A DNA stretch of 64,000 nt from Halosimplex halophilum (GTDB lineage Archaea; Halobacteriota; Halobacteria; Halobacteriales; Haloarculaceae): contig NZ_ML214297.1 of assembly GCF_004698125.1 (NCBI RefSeq), positions 372,001 to 436,000 on the forward strand. Reading direction: 5' to 3'. How positions within the stretch are numbered: the first letter of the stretch is position 1; every line of letters begins with the position of its first letter. Both the position numbers and the translations under genes were made by a program. Shown here piece by piece: positions 16,571 to 25,679 of the stretch. Under the pieces are notes generated by a model. The model saw only the letters and a program-made list of their open reading frames with translations. It ran no database searches and was not told where the DNA came from.

Positions 16571-17203
16571 ATGGCCCGCGACGCGTACGATTTCTGGCTG
16601 TTCGACCTCGACGGCACCGTCGTCGACGTCGACCCGGACTACCCCCGGACGATCGTCTCCGAGATCGGGGACCGACTGGGCCACACCTTCACGGACCGCG
16701 AGGCCGAGCTGCTGTGGTACGGCGTCGGCGGCGCCCGCGGGGAGGTGTTCGCCGACCGCGCGCTCTCCCCGGACGAGTTCTGGGAGACCTTCCACGAGGT
16801 CGAGGACCCGCGCGCCCGCGCCGAGTCGTCGTTCGTCTACGAGGACGCCGCCGAGTTCGTCGCCGGACTCGACCGGCCCACCGGGATCGTTACCCACTGC
16901 CAGTCGTATCTCACCGAGCCGCTGCTGGAGTACCACGACATCGCCGACTGGTTCGACACCGTCGTCTGCTGCGACGACGAGGTCGGCTGGAAGCCCGACC
17001 CGACGCCGGTCGAACTCGCCATGAACCGCCTCGGCGTCGGTTACAACGGCCACGAGGGCGCCCTCGTCGGCGACGACCCCGACGACACCGGCGCGGCCTG
17101 GAACGCCGGCCTCGACGCCGTCCACGTCGACCGCGTCGACCCCGTCGAGCGCGGCCAGTGCGTCCTCGGCGACCGCCGGATCGACGGCCTCGACGAACTC
17201 TGA
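16571..17203 (+). CDS. HAD-superfamily hydrolase
   Basis: A 210-residue HAD hydrolase. Motif I is FDLDGTVVDVD with the nucleophile Asp and acid/base Asp; motif II is the TH of GIVTHCQSY; the motif III lysine is in GWKPDPTPVELAM; motif IV is GDDPDDTGAAWNAG. The helical cap between motifs I and II (residues about 17-95) puts it with phosphoglycolate-phosphatase-like subfamily I. The substrate cannot be read from sequence; 2-phosphoglycolate or another small phosphate ester is likely. No operon partner. Confidence 0.88.
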   Translation: MARDAYDFWLFDLDGTVVDVDPDYPRTIVSEIGDRLGHTFTDREAELLWYGVGGARGEVFADRALSPDEFWETFHEVEDPRARAESSFVYEDAAEFVAGLDRPTGIVTHCQSYLTEPLLEYHDIADWFDTVVCCDDEVGWKPDPTPVELAMNRLGVGYNGHEGALVGDDPDDTGAAWNAGLDAVHVDRVDPVERGQCVLGDRRIDGLDEL

Positions 17204-17230
17204 ACGGTCGCTTTTCTACCGCCAGAGCAG

Positions 17231-17390
17231 CCACTCCGGCGCGCTGGAGCGCGCGTTCATGCGCGCGACCGTGGCCGCGCGAGGTCTTCGCGAGCCTGCG
17301 ATCGAAGGCTCGTCAGCGCTTGCGCTCCCGGCGGACTGACGGGCGAGGCGGCTCGCCCAGAGGGCTCTCAACGCCTGCTGATCCCTGCGA
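17231..17390 (+). repeat. Dispersed hairpin-rich element, copy B
   Basis: Blocks 17231-17296 and 17362-17390 match the minus strand of 3310-3246 and 3183-3156. The core between them differs in sequence from copy A yet again holds perfect hairpins: 17291-17312 (CGAGCC/GGCTCG), 17315-17326 (AGCGC/GCGCT) and 17341-17358 (GGGCGAG/CTCGCCC). It fills most of the gene-free stretch 17204-17564 before polB; the rest of that gap holds only the polB promoter. Confidence 0.7.
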
Positions 17391-17528
17391 TCGAGTCGAA
17401 TGCGGTCGAGACGAGCGGAGTCGAGTCGAGCGCTTCGAGTCGGTCCCGGTCCTGCCCACAGTTTCAGACCGCCCGGTCAGGAACAGTCGAGACGCAACCG
17501 AGACCGACCCGTCGATCCCGGAGACCGC

Positions 17529-17541
17529 GACTATTTTAGTC
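17529..17541 (+). promoter_or_regulatory. polB TATA box inside a palindrome
   Basis: gactattttagtc (arms gacta/tagtc around ttt) contains the TATA element and lies about 30 bases before ATG 17565. It supports that start over in-frame 17400. A regulator binding the palindrome would cover the TATA box; this is inference. Confidence 0.55.
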
Positions 17542-17564
17542 GGGCCCCGCCAACGCCGAGTAAC

Positions 17565-20288
17565 ATGGAGCAAACGGAGTTCGGGGACTTCGGGGCCGGC
17601 GAGGAGCGGCCCGCCGACGAGGCCGAGGCCGTCGCCGGCGACGAGGGCGGCGGCGGCGCCGCGACGGTGGTCGACGCCGACTCGGTCCGGTTCCCCGACG
17701 CGCAGGGCACGGTCACGCTGACGGTCACGCAGGTCGACTACACCGTCGAGTACAGCGGCGACGACGAGTTCCCCGTCGTCCACGTCTTCGGCCGGCGCGA
17801 GACCGAGGCGGCGGACGAAGAGCCGGAACTCGAACACGTCGAGGTCTACGACTTCGAGCCGTACTTCTACGCGCCTATCGAGAACGTCGACGACGAGCGC
17901 ATCGCGCAGTACGACGGCCTCGTCGACTACCGCGAGACCGACGCCGAGGGCGAACCCTTCGAGTCGATCCGGGGCGAGCGCCTCGCGAAGATCATCGGCC
18001 GGACGCCCCGCGACGTGGGCCAGGTCCGCGACGACTTCGAGCACTACGAGGCCGACATCCTGTTCCCCAACCGCCTGCTCATCGACAAGGACATCGAGAG
18101 CGGCGTCCGCGTGCCCGAACGGCGCGACGAGGACGGGGTCATCCGCATCCCCCACCAGGAGATCGAGGCCGTCGACGACAACGCCACGCCGCGGGTCAAC
18201 ACCTTCGACATCGAGGTCGACGACCGCAACGGGTTCCCCGAGGACGGCGACGAGACCATCGTCTGTCTCACCTCCCACGACTCCTACGACGACGAGTACA
18301 TCAACTGGCTCTACCAGTCGCCCGCAGGGGTCGACGGCCCCGCCGCGCTGGCGGAGTACGACCCCATCGAGGACGACATCGACGCCGACGTGCGCGTGTT
18401 CGACTCCGAGCCGGAGATGCTCGACGCGTTCATCGAGTACATCGAGGAGACCGACCCCGACCTCCTCACCGGCTGGAACTTCGCCGACTTCGACGCGCCG
18501 TACTTCCTCGACCGCGTCGAGGAACTCGCCGGCCCGGACCACGACTACGACCTCGACATCGACCGCCTCTCCCGGGTCGACGAGGTGTGGCGCTCGGACT
18601 GGAACGGCCCGGACATCAAGGGCCGCGTGGTCTTCGACCTCCTCCGGGCGTACAAGAGCACGCAGTTCACCGAACTGGAGTCCTACCGGCTCGACGCCGT
18701 CGGCGAGATGGAACTCGACGCCGGCAAGGAGCGGTACACCGGCGACATCGGCGACCTGTGGGAGGACGACCCCGAGCGCCTGCTGGAGTACAACCTCCGT
18801 GACGTGGAGCTGTGCGTCGAGCTCGACCGCAAGCAGGACATCATCGCCTTCTGGGACGAGGCGCGCAAGCTCGTGGGCTGCAAGATCGAGGACGCCCCCA
18901 CCGCCGGCGACGCCGTCGACATGTACGTCCTCCACAAGGCCTACGGCGAGTTCGCGCTCCCCTCGAAAGGGCAACAGGAGGCCACCGACGAGTTCGAGGG
19001 CGGCGCCGTCTTCGACCCGATCACCGGCGTCCGCGAGAACGTCTCGGTGCTGGACCTGAAGTCGCTGTACCCGATGTCGATGACGACCATCAACGCCTCG
19101 CCCGAGACGAAGGTCGACCCCGAGACCTACGACGGCGAGACCTACCGCACGCCCACGGGCGTCCACTTCCGGAAGGAACCGGACGGTATCATCCGGGAGA
19201 TGGTCGACGAACTCCTCGAAGAGCGCGAGGAGAAGAAGTCTCTCCGAAACGACAACGAGCCCGGGTCCGAGGCGTACGAGCGGTTCGACCGCCAGCAGGC
19301 GGCCGTGAAGGTGATCATGAACTCCCTGTACGGCGTCTTCGGCTGGGACCGCTTCCGCCTCTACGACCGTGAAATGAGCGCCGGCGTCACCTCGACCAAC
19401 CGCGAGGTCATCAGTTTCACGGCGGAGGCGTCGAGCGAACTGGGGTACGAGGTGACCTACGGGGACACCGACTCCGTCATGCTCGAACTGGGCGACCTCG
19501 ACACCGAGGGCGCCATCGAGAAGTCCTTCGAGATCGAGGAGCACATCAACGACCGCTACGACGAGTTCGCCCGCGAGGAGCTCAACGCCGACTCGCACCG
19601 TTTCCAGATCGAGTTCGAGAAGCTCTACCGGCGGTTCTTCCAGGCGGGCAAGAAGAAGCGCTACGCCGGCCACATCGTCTGGAAGGAGGGCAAGGAGGTC
19701 GACGACATCGACATCACGGGCTTCGAGTATCAGCGGTCGGACATCGCGCCGATCACGAAGGAGGTCCAGTTGCAGGTCATCGAGATGATCGTCCACGGCG
19801 AGGACATCGAGGACGTGAAAGACTACGTCCACGATGTCATCGAGGACTTCCAGAACGGGGAGGTCAGCCTCGACGACGTGGGTATTCCCGGCGGTATCGG
19901 GAAGAAACTCGACAACTACGACACCGACACCGCGCAGGTCCGCGGGGCGAAGTACGCCAACCTCCTGCTGGACACCAACTTCGCCAGCGGGTCGAAACCC
20001 AAGCGGGTCTACCTGGAGAAGGTCCACCCCGAGTTCTTCCGCGAGGTCGAAGAGAAACTGGACCTGGACCCCGCCGAAGACCCGCTGTACGGCGAGTTCA
20101 AGCGCGATCCCGACGTGATCTGCTTCGAGTACGCCGACCAGGTGCCCGACGCCTTCGAGGTCGACTGGGACAAGATGCTCGACAAGACGCTCAAGGGCCC
20201 CATCGCGCGCATCCTCGAAGCGCTCGACGTGTCCTGGGAGGAGGTCAAGAGCGGCCAGGAACAGACCGGGCTGGAGAGCTTCATGTAG
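17565..20288 (+). CDS. polB: Family-B replicative DNA polymerase, intein-free
   Basis: A 907-residue DNA polymerase B. The 3'-5' exonuclease motifs are NTFDIEVDD (about residue 214), TGWNFADFDAPYF and the YNLRDVELC region. Polymerase motifs are DLKSLYPMSM (about 497), KVIMNSLYGVFG (about 580) and YGDTDSVM (about 632), with the metal-binding aspartates present. Archaeal polB genes often carry inteins at these three motifs; none is present. The first 45 residues are a Gly/Glu/Ala-rich acidic tail before the conserved VTLTVTQVDYTVEY, so the true N-terminus could be slightly later. The gene stands alone before the suf operon. Confidence 0.96.
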   Translation: MEQTEFGDFGAGEERPADEAEAVAGDEGGGGAATVVDADSVRFPDAQGTVTLTVTQVDYTVEYSGDDEFPVVHVFGRRETEAADEEPELEHVEVYDFEPYFYAPIENVDDERIAQYDGLVDYRETDAEGEPFESIRGERLAKIIGRTPRDVGQVRDDFEHYEADILFPNRLLIDKDIESGVRVPERRDEDGVIRIPHQEIEAVDDNATPRVNTFDIEVDDRNGFPEDGDETIVCLTSHDSYDDEYINWLYQSPAGVDGPAALAEYDPIEDDIDADVRVFDSEPEMLDAFIEYIEETDPDLLTGWNFADFDAPYFLDRVEELAGPDHDYDLDIDRLSRVDEVWRSDWNGPDIKGRVVFDLLRAYKSTQFTELESYRLDAVGEMELDAGKERYTGDIGDLWEDDPERLLEYNLRDVELCVELDRKQDIIAFWDEARKLVGCKIEDAPTAGDAVDMYVLHKAYGEFALPSKGQQEATDEFEGGAVFDPITGVRENVSVLDLKSLYPMSMTTINASPETKVDPETYDGETYRTPTGVHFRKEPDGIIREMVDELLEEREEKKSLRNDNEPGSEAYERFDRQQAAVKVIMNSLYGVFGWDRFRLYDREMSAGVTSTNREVISFTAEASSELGYEVTYGDTDSVMLELGDLDTEGAIEKSFEIEEHINDRYDEFAREELNADSHRFQIEFEKLYRRFFQAGKKKRYAGHIVWKEGKEVDDIDITGFEYQRSDIAPITKEVQLQVIEMIVHGEDIEDVKDYVHDVIEDFQNGEVSLDDVGIPGGIGKKLDNYDTDTAQVRGAKYANLLLDTNFASGSKPKRVYLEKVHPEFFREVEEKLDLDPAEDPLYGEFKRDPDVICFEYADQVPDAFEVDWDKMLDKTLKGPIARILEALDVSWEEVKSGQEQTGLESFM

Positions 20289-20433
20289 GGGTGGTTCCAG
20301 TCGGATCCGGCCCCCGGCCCGGTCGACGCCGGTTGTCAATCCCACAAATTGACTTTCCGATTCGAAAAAGACGCTCGTGGAAACTCGAAACTATTATCAG
20401 CGTCAGTACCGTGTTTTAGGACGACCGAAACAC

Positions 20434-21366
20434 ATGGCTGTACTCGAAATAGACAACCTGCAGGCGAAAGTCGCAGAGGACGGCGGCGAGCAGATCCTCC
20501 GGGGCGTGGATCTGGAAGTCGAGTCGGGCGAGATCCACGCGCTGATGGGTCCCAACGGCTCGGGCAAGTCCACACTGGCGAAGATCATCGCGGGTCACCC
20601 GGCCTACGAGGTCACGGGCGGCGAGGTCCTGCTGCACATCGAGGAGGACGAGTTCGAGGACATCGAGGTCCCCGAGGACATGCGGACGTGGGACCTCCTC
20701 GACCTGGAGCCCAACGAGCGCGCGGCGCTGGGCATCTTCCTGGCCTTCCAGTACCCCGCCGAGATCGAGGGCGTGACGATGGTGAACTTCCTCCGGACGG
20801 CGCTGAACGCCAAGCTCGAGGAGCGCGAGGAGCTCTTCGAGGACGAAGAGGAGGAGGAAGCCGAGGCCGACGACGGCGGTGACACCAAGGAAGACGCCGC
20901 GGGCTACGACACCTCCCCGATGGAGGGGCCCGCCGACGAGGGCGAGGTCGGCGTCGCCGAGTTCCAGGAGATCCTCCAGGAGAAGATGGAGCAACTGGAC
21001 ATGGACGAGAAGTTCGCGAACCGCTATCTCAACGCGGGCTTCTCCGGCGGCGAGAAGAAGCAAAACGAGGTCCTCCAGGCCGCGATCCTCGAGCCGTCGA
21101 TCGCCGTGCTCGACGAGATCGACTCCGGGCTGGACATCGACCGCCTGCAGGACGTCTCGACGGGCATCAACGCCCTGCGCGACGAGCAGGGCGCGGGCAT
21201 CCTGCAGATCACCCACTACCAGCGCATCCTCGACTACGTCGAGCCGGACCACGTCCACGTGATGCTCGACGGCGAGATCGCGAAGTCGGGCGGCGCGGAG
21301 TTGGCCGAGACCCTCGAAGACGAGGGGTACGACTGGGTCCGCGAGGAAGTCTACGAGGCGGCGTGA
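20434..21366 (+). CDS. sufC: Fe-S cluster assembly ATPase SufC
   Basis: A 310-residue ABC ATPase. Walker [11 protein letters not shown] (about residue 40), Q-loop [13 protein letters not shown] signature [11 protein letters not shown], Walker [13 protein letters not shown] and the H-loop ITHYQR are all present, with the SufC-type variant signature. An acidic insert ([20 protein letters not shown]) between Q-loop and signature lengthens it compared with bacterial SufC of about 250 residues. SufC powers the SufBCD scaffold that builds Fe-S clusters. First gene of sufCBD; a likely TATA (ctattatc) lies near 20391-20398. Confidence 0.97.
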   Translation: MAVLEIDNLQAKVAEDGGEQILRGVDLEVESGEIHALMGPNGSGKSTLAKIIAGHPAYEVTGGEVLLHIEEDEFEDIEVPEDMRTWDLLDLEPNERAALGIFLAFQYPAEIEGVTMVNFLRTALNAKLEEREELFEDEEEEEAEADDGGDTKEDAAGYDTSPMEGPADEGEVGVAEFQEILQEKMEQLDMDEKFANRYLNAGFSGGEKKQNEVLQAAILEPSIAVLDEIDSGLDIDRLQDVSTGINALRDEQGAGILQITHYQRILDYVEPDHVHVMLDGEIAKSGGAELAETLEDEGYDWVREEVYEAA

Positions 21367-21412
21367 CCGTGCACAACGTCTTCCGTCTGCACACCAAACC
21401 TACGATACAACA

Positions 21413-22843
21413 ATGAGCTCAGACCAAGACCATCTCAAGGAGACCGACACCGAGGCCCGCTTCGAGTTCAAGAAGGAGGAGAAGTCCGCCTTCGAGGCCG
21501 AGAAGGGTCTCACGGAGGAGACCATCAGGGTCATCTCCGAGGACAAGGACGAACCGGAGTGGATGCTCGAGCGGCGCCTGCGCGCGCTGGAGCAGTTCCA
21601 CGAGATGCCGATGCCGACCGACTGGCCGGGCGCGCCGGACATCTCGGAGGTCGACGTCGACGAGATCGTCCCGTACATCCGGCCGGACATCGACACCCGC
21701 GGCGGGGTCGACGACTGGGAGGACCTGCCCGAGGAGATCCAGGACACCTTCGACAAGCTCGGCATCCCCGAGGCGGAGAAGAACGCCCTCTCCGGCGTCG
21801 GCGCCCAGTACGAGTCGGAGATCGTCTACCAGAACATGCAGGAGCGCTGGGAGGAGAAGGGCGTCATCTTCTGCGACATGGACAAGGCCGTCCAGGAGCA
21901 CGAGGAGCTCGTCAAGGAGCACTTCATGACGAAGGCCGTGCCGCCGAGCGACAACAAGTTCGCGGCGCTGCACGGCGCCATCTGGTCGGGCGGCTCGTTC
22001 GTCTACGTCCCCGAGGACACGACGGTCGACATGCCGGTCCAGGCGTACTTCCGGATGAACTCCGACGGCATGGGCCAGTTCGAGCACACGCTCATCATCG
22101 CCGAGGAGAACTCCGAGGTCCACTACATCGAGGGCTGCAGCGCGCCCAAGTACTCGGAGTTCAACCTGCACTCGGGCGGCGTCGAGGTGTTCGTGGGCGA
22201 GGGCGCCCACGTCCAGTACTCGACGGTGCAGAACTGGTCGAAGAACACCTACAACCTCAACACCAAGCGCGCCATCGCCGAGGCCGACGCCACGATGGAG
22301 TGGGTCTCCGGCTCGATGGGCTCGAAGGCGACGATGCTCTACCCGAGCACCATCCTCAAGGGCCCCGGCGCGACCGACAACCACATCACCATCGCCATGG
22401 CCGGCGAGGGTCAGGACATCGACACCGGCGCGAAGGTCTACCACAACGCGCCCGACACCAGCTCCACCATCGAGTCCAAGTCCATCGCCAAGGACGGCGG
22501 CCGCACCAACTACCGCGGGCTCGTCCACATGGCCAACGGCGCCGAGGGCTCGAAGACCAACGTCGAGTGCGACGCGCTGATGTTCGACAACGAGTCCACG
22601 TCGGACACCATGCCGTACATGGAGATCCAGGAGAACGACGTCGACGTGGCCCACGAGGCGACCGTCGGCAAGATCGGCGACGAGGACGTGTTCTACCTCC
22701 AGTCCCGGGGCCTGGACGACGACGACGCCAAGCAGATGATCGTCGCCGGCTTCATCGAGCCGATCACCGAGGAACTGCCCATCGAGTACGCGGTCGAGCT
22801 CAACCGCCTCATCGAGCTGGAGATGGAGGGCTCGCTCGGGTAA
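21413..22843 (+). CDS. sufB: Fe-S cluster assembly scaffold SufB
   Basis: A 476-residue SufB of normal length. Family stretches include WMLERRLRALEQF, YVPEDTTVDMPVQAYFRMN, the conserved EGCSAPKYS cysteine region, GSMGSKATMLYPSTILKG and TSDTMPYMEIQENDVDVAHEATVGKI, followed by FYLQSRGLDDDDAKQMIVAGF. Together with SufC and SufD it forms the cytoplasmic scaffold on which clusters are built. It starts 46 bases after sufC and ends 15 bases before sufD, so the three genes are one operon. No sulfurtransferase gene is in the cluster. Confidence 0.97.
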   Translation: MSSDQDHLKETDTEARFEFKKEEKSAFEAEKGLTEETIRVISEDKDEPEWMLERRLRALEQFHEMPMPTDWPGAPDISEVDVDEIVPYIRPDIDTRGGVDDWEDLPEEIQDTFDKLGIPEAEKNALSGVGAQYESEIVYQNMQERWEEKGVIFCDMDKAVQEHEELVKEHFMTKAVPPSDNKFAALHGAIWSGGSFVYVPEDTTVDMPVQAYFRMNSDGMGQFEHTLIIAEENSEVHYIEGCSAPKYSEFNLHSGGVEVFVGEGAHVQYSTVQNWSKNTYNLNTKRAIAEADATMEWVSGSMGSKATMLYPSTILKGPGATDNHITIAMAGEGQDIDTGAKVYHNAPDTSSTIESKSIAKDGGRTNYRGLVHMANGAEGSKTNVECDALMFDNESTSDTMPYMEIQENDVDVAHEATVGKIGDEDVFYLQSRGLDDDDAKQMIVAGFIEPITEELPIEYAVELNRLIELEMEGSLG

Positions 22844-22858
22844 CCCCCGGTGATTCAC

Positions 22859-24073
22859 ATGAGTACGCAGCTACACGCGAACCTCACAGAGGCACAGGTA
22901 GAGCAGATCAGCGACGAGCTCGACGAGCCCGAGTGGCTCCTCGAGACGCGCAAGGACGCCCTCGCGGCGCTCGACGACCTGGACATGCCGAACGTGATCA
23001 CCACGCCCGGCCCGCGCCACTGGACGAACCTCACCGACCTCGACTACGAGTCGCTCGTGGACCCCCTGGAGTGGGAACAGGAGAAAGACCGCGTCGAGGC
23101 CGAGGGCGCCGACGTGCTCTCGTGGTCCGAGGCGCTGGCCGAACACGGCGACCTCGTCGAGGAGCACTTCGGCAGCGTCGTCGACCCCCAGCGTGACTTC
23201 CTGACGGCGCTGTCGACGGCCCTCTTTAGCGCCGGGACCGTCGTCTACGTCCCCGAGGGCGTCGCCGCCGAGGACGTGAAGATCCGCACCCGGATGAACA
23301 GCCGCTCGCTGTTCAACTACACGCTGGTCGTCGCCGAGGAGTCCGCCTCCGCGACGATCCTCGAACGCCAGAGCACCGGGACGAACGTCGACGGCGACCA
23401 GTACTACTCGGGCGTCGTCGAGGTCGTCGCCGGCGAGAACGCCAGCGTCCAGTACGGGGCGCTTCAAAATCTCGCCGAGGACACCTACAACTTCCAGGTC
23501 AAGCGCGGCCACACCGCCGACCACGCCTCGGTCGACTGGATCGAGGGCAACATCGGCTCCCGACTCACGAAGTCCAGCGTCGAGACGCGACTGCTCGGCG
23601 AGGGCTCGGAGAGCCAGATCGTCGGCGCCTTCTTCGGCCACGACGACCAGCACTTCGACATCAACAGCCGCGTCTGGCACGAGGACGAGCACACCACCGC
23701 CGACCTCGTCACCCGCGGGGTCCTCGACGACGAGGCCCGCTCGGTCTACGAGGGCGTCCAGGACGTGGGCCGCGAGGCGTGGGACACCAACTCCTACCAG
23801 CGCGAGAACACGCTGATGCTCAGCGACGACAGCGAGGCCGACGCCTCGCCGAAGCTGATCATCAACAACCACGACACCGAGGCCAGCCACTCCGCGACGG
23901 TCGGCCAGGTCGACGCCGAGGACCTGTTCTACATGACTTCCCGCGGCGTCGACGAGGAGCGCGCGAAGAACATGCTCGTCGAGGGCTTCTTCGTGCCCGT
24001 CCTCGAGGAGGTCGCGGTCGACGAGCTCCGCGAGGACCTCGACGAGCTGATCGTCGAACGCCTGCGCCGGTAA
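22859..24073 (+). CDS. sufD: Fe-S cluster assembly protein SufD
   Basis: A 404-residue SufB/SufD-family protein. Visible are DEPEWLLETRKDALAALDDL, YVPEGVAAEDVKIRTRMN, TNSYQRENTLMLSDDSEADASPKLIINNHDTEASHSATVGQVD, and FYMTSRGVDEERAKNMLVEGFF. It lacks the SufB cysteine cluster region and is shorter, as expected of SufD. ATG 22859 is chosen; GTG 22850 three codons earlier is the alternative. Last gene of sufCBD. Confidence 0.96.
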   Translation: MSTQLHANLTEAQVEQISDELDEPEWLLETRKDALAALDDLDMPNVITTPGPRHWTNLTDLDYESLVDPLEWEQEKDRVEAEGADVLSWSEALAEHGDLVEEHFGSVVDPQRDFLTALSTALFSAGTVVYVPEGVAAEDVKIRTRMNSRSLFNYTLVVAEESASATILERQSTGTNVDGDQYYSGVVEVVAGENASVQYGALQNLAEDTYNFQVKRGHTADHASVDWIEGNIGSRLTKSSVETRLLGEGSESQIVGAFFGHDDQHFDINSRVWHEDEHTTADLVTRGVLDDEARSVYEGVQDVGREAWDTNSYQRENTLMLSDDSEADASPKLIINNHDTEASHSATVGQVDAEDLFYMTSRGVDEERAKNMLVEGFFVPVLEEVAVDELREDLDELIVERLRR

Positions 24074-24178
24074 CCGACTCCCGTTTTCCGTCCGTCTCGG
24101 CGACGTTCGCTTCCGTTCCCAGGTTGCGAAAACGCGCCCGTCTTTTAAGTTCGTACCCGGAGTGAGACACACCAGACC

Positions 24179-24421
24179 ATGCGTCCACTGCACCTCCTGG
24201 CGCTCGCAGCGGCGTCCGTCGTCCCGGTTCACGCGGGTCACCCTCACCTCGTGACCGACTCGGTCCTCGGGGTCGCGGTCGGGGTGGTCGTCGTCGGGCT
24301 GTACGTGCTCGCGCTCCGCTGGACGGGCGGCGGGCGCGGAGACCGACGGACCGACGGCTCCGGGAGCGGCCGAACAGAGGGGAGCGACGGCGGCCGAGCG
24401 GGCCGTGAATCCAGCCGGTAG
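24179..24421 (+). CDS. Small membrane protein, hypothetical (80 aa)
   Basis: An 80-residue ORF with a Sec-like hydrophobic start (MRPLHLLALAAASVVPVHAG), a second hydrophobic stretch VLGVAVGVVVVGLYVLAL, and a hydrophilic Gly/Arg/Ser-rich tail. A TATA-like element (cttttaag, about 24142-24149) lies roughly 30 bases upstream, which favours a real gene. I do not recognise a family. It could be a signal-anchored small membrane protein. Confidence 0.5.
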   Translation: MRPLHLLALAAASVVPVHAGHPHLVTDSVLGVAVGVVVVGLYVLALRWTGGGRGDRRTDGSGSGRTEGSDGGRAGRESSR

Positions 24422-24572
24422 ATCGTCGACTGGTCGCTCACGGACCGGCCGCTCCCGGGCTGGACGACCGTGGGCCGGACGTTCCCGTCCCGGCCGGCGA
24501 ACTCGCGGGCTGGGCCGCCGCTGGCCGCCGCCGAGGGAAGGACTTACGTCCCCGCCTACCCGAGAGGTGCCT

Positions 24573-24617
24573 ATGAATCGTGCGACGGGCGCCGACTCCC
24601 GGGAGGTGCGACGGTGA
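24573..24617 (+). CDS. Micro-ORF (14 aa) coupled to the ferritin-like gene
   Basis: ATG 24573 encodes MNRATGADSREVRR and ends in a GTGA overlap with the GTG start at 24614. The TATA-like acttacg at 24541-24547 would place the transcript start close to this ATG, so the micro-ORF may be the leaderless entry point, with the ferritin-like gene reached by termination-reinitiation. No similarity is expected at this length. Confidence 0.35.
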   Translation: MNRATGADSREVRR

Positions 24618-25096
24618 GTCTCACCGTCCCGGTCGGGTCCGACCACCAGCTGGCCCGCCTGCTCCAGATCGGGATCGTCCTGGAGGAGGTCGTCGAGGCG
24701 CGGGCGTCGAAACACGCCCGCGACAGCGGGGTGGACCTGACCGACGACGTGCGGGCGATGCTCGAAGACGCCGCCGAGGAGTCCGCCGACCACCGCGACC
24801 GGCTGGAGGACCTGGTAGCGGAACTCGACGCCGACACGGTCGCCTACGAGGAGATCGAGGCGCTGGTCGAGGCCCAGTACGAGTCCGACGACGACTTCGA
24901 CGGCGTCCTCTACGACCAGCTGTGCAACGAGGAGACCGCCTACAAGTTCTACGACGACCTCATCGAGGCGGTCGAGGCCTCGGACGTGGAGTTCGGCATC
25001 GACCGCGACCGGCTGCTCGACACGCTCGCGGCCATCCGCGAGGAGGAGGCCGAGGGCGTCGAGGAAGTGACCGAGCTCATGGAGGAGCGCCGATGA
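24614..25096 (+). CDS. Ferritin/rubrerythrin-like protein
   Basis: A 160-residue acidic all-helical protein starting VSLTVPVGSDHQLARLLQIG. Regularly placed Glu/His residues in long helices (EEVVEARASKHAR, ESADHRDRLEDL, YEEIEALVEAQYE, CNEETAYKFYDDL) suggest a ferritin-like four-helix di-iron fold. It is upstream of, and translationally linked to, a SirR/DtxR metal regulator through a 15-codon ORF, which fits a role in iron or manganese handling or peroxide defence. GTG 24614 is preferred over in-frame 24470, which adds an unrelated basic leader. The fold is inferred from pattern. Confidence 0.65.
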   Translation: MSLTVPVGSDHQLARLLQIGIVLEEVVEARASKHARDSGVDLTDDVRAMLEDAAEESADHRDRLEDLVAELDADTVAYEEIEALVEAQYESDDDFDGVLYDQLCNEETAYKFYDDLIEAVEASDVEFGIDRDRLLDTLAAIREEEAEGVEEVTELMEERR

Positions 25097-25140
25097 CCGC
25101 CGACGGAGCGACGCGGACCCAACAGGAGGGATCGCCGTGA
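25093..25140 (+). CDS. Micro-ORF (15 aa) bridging the ferritin-like gene and sirR
   Basis: MTADGATRTQQEGSP. Its ATG overlaps the stop of the upstream gene (ATGA, 25093-25096) and its TGA overlaps the GTG start of sirR (GTGA, 25137-25140). A ribosome can therefore move through all three frames with no untranslated gap. Confidence 0.45.
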   Translation: MTADGATRTQQEGSP

Positions 25141-25568
25141 ACACGGCCGACCAGTACCTGAAAGCAATCTACCTGATCCAGCGGATGGAGGACGGTCCCG
25201 CATCGACCGGCGACCTGGCCGACCGGCTCGACGTGAGCCCCGCCAGCGCCAACGAGATGATCGGCAAGCTCGAAGACCAGGGGCTGGCCGAACACGAGAA
25301 GTACAAGGGCGTCTCCCTCTCCGACGAGGGCATCGTCCGCGCCCGCGAGGCCCTCCAGAACTACTGTATCATCGAGCGGTTCCTCGTCGAGGTCCTCGAG
25401 GTCGAGGAGTTCCGCGGCGAGGCCCGCCAGCTGGAGAGCGTCATCGACGAGACGGTCGCCGAACGGCTCGACACCATCATCGACCGCGACCCCGCCTGCC
25501 CCGACTGCTTCGACGCCGAGAACGACGTCTGCGGCCTGCTGGAAGTCCCCGCGGCCGCCGACGACTGA
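25137..25568 (+). CDS. sirR: SirR/DtxR-family metal-dependent transcriptional regulator
   Basis: A 143-residue repressor. The N-terminal winged helix is plain (DQYLKAIYLIQRMEDGPASTGDLADRLDVSPASANEMIGKLEDQGLAEHEKYKGVSLSDEG, residues 4-65), followed by the dimerisation/metal domain (RFLVEVLEVEEFRGEARQLESVIDETVAERL). There is no C-terminal SH3-like domain. A cysteine-rich end (PACPDCFDAENDVC) is typical of haloarchaeal members. It would bind Fe2+ or Mn2+ and repress uptake or storage genes; its own operon with the ferritin-like gene is a likely target. Confidence 0.87.
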   Translation: MNTADQYLKAIYLIQRMEDGPASTGDLADRLDVSPASANEMIGKLEDQGLAEHEKYKGVSLSDEGIVRAREALQNYCIIERFLVEVLEVEEFRGEARQLESVIDETVAERLDTIIDRDPACPDCFDAENDVCGLLEVPAAADD

Positions 25569-25679
25569 CCCGGATCAATCCGCTTCTCAGCGCGACATCC
25601 CGATCGGGCCGGATCCGTCGAAACGCCCCAGAACTGCAAGAGTAACGCTATTATGCGACCGCCGTATAGCCATCCGTGA

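Noticed and set aside
17565..20288. Intein in polB
   Set aside because: All three polymerase motifs are continuous, with normal spacing and no splicing-block residues.
17313..20345. A 1010-codon open frame on the minus strand opposite polB
   Set aside because: It is the mirror of polB codon bias at high GC (stops are rare on the antisense). No family motif is seen, while polB has every polymerase motif.
21419..24835. Long antisense frames opposite sufB and sufD
   Set aside because: Val/Leu/Asp-rich mirror translations with no motif. The sense genes are certain.
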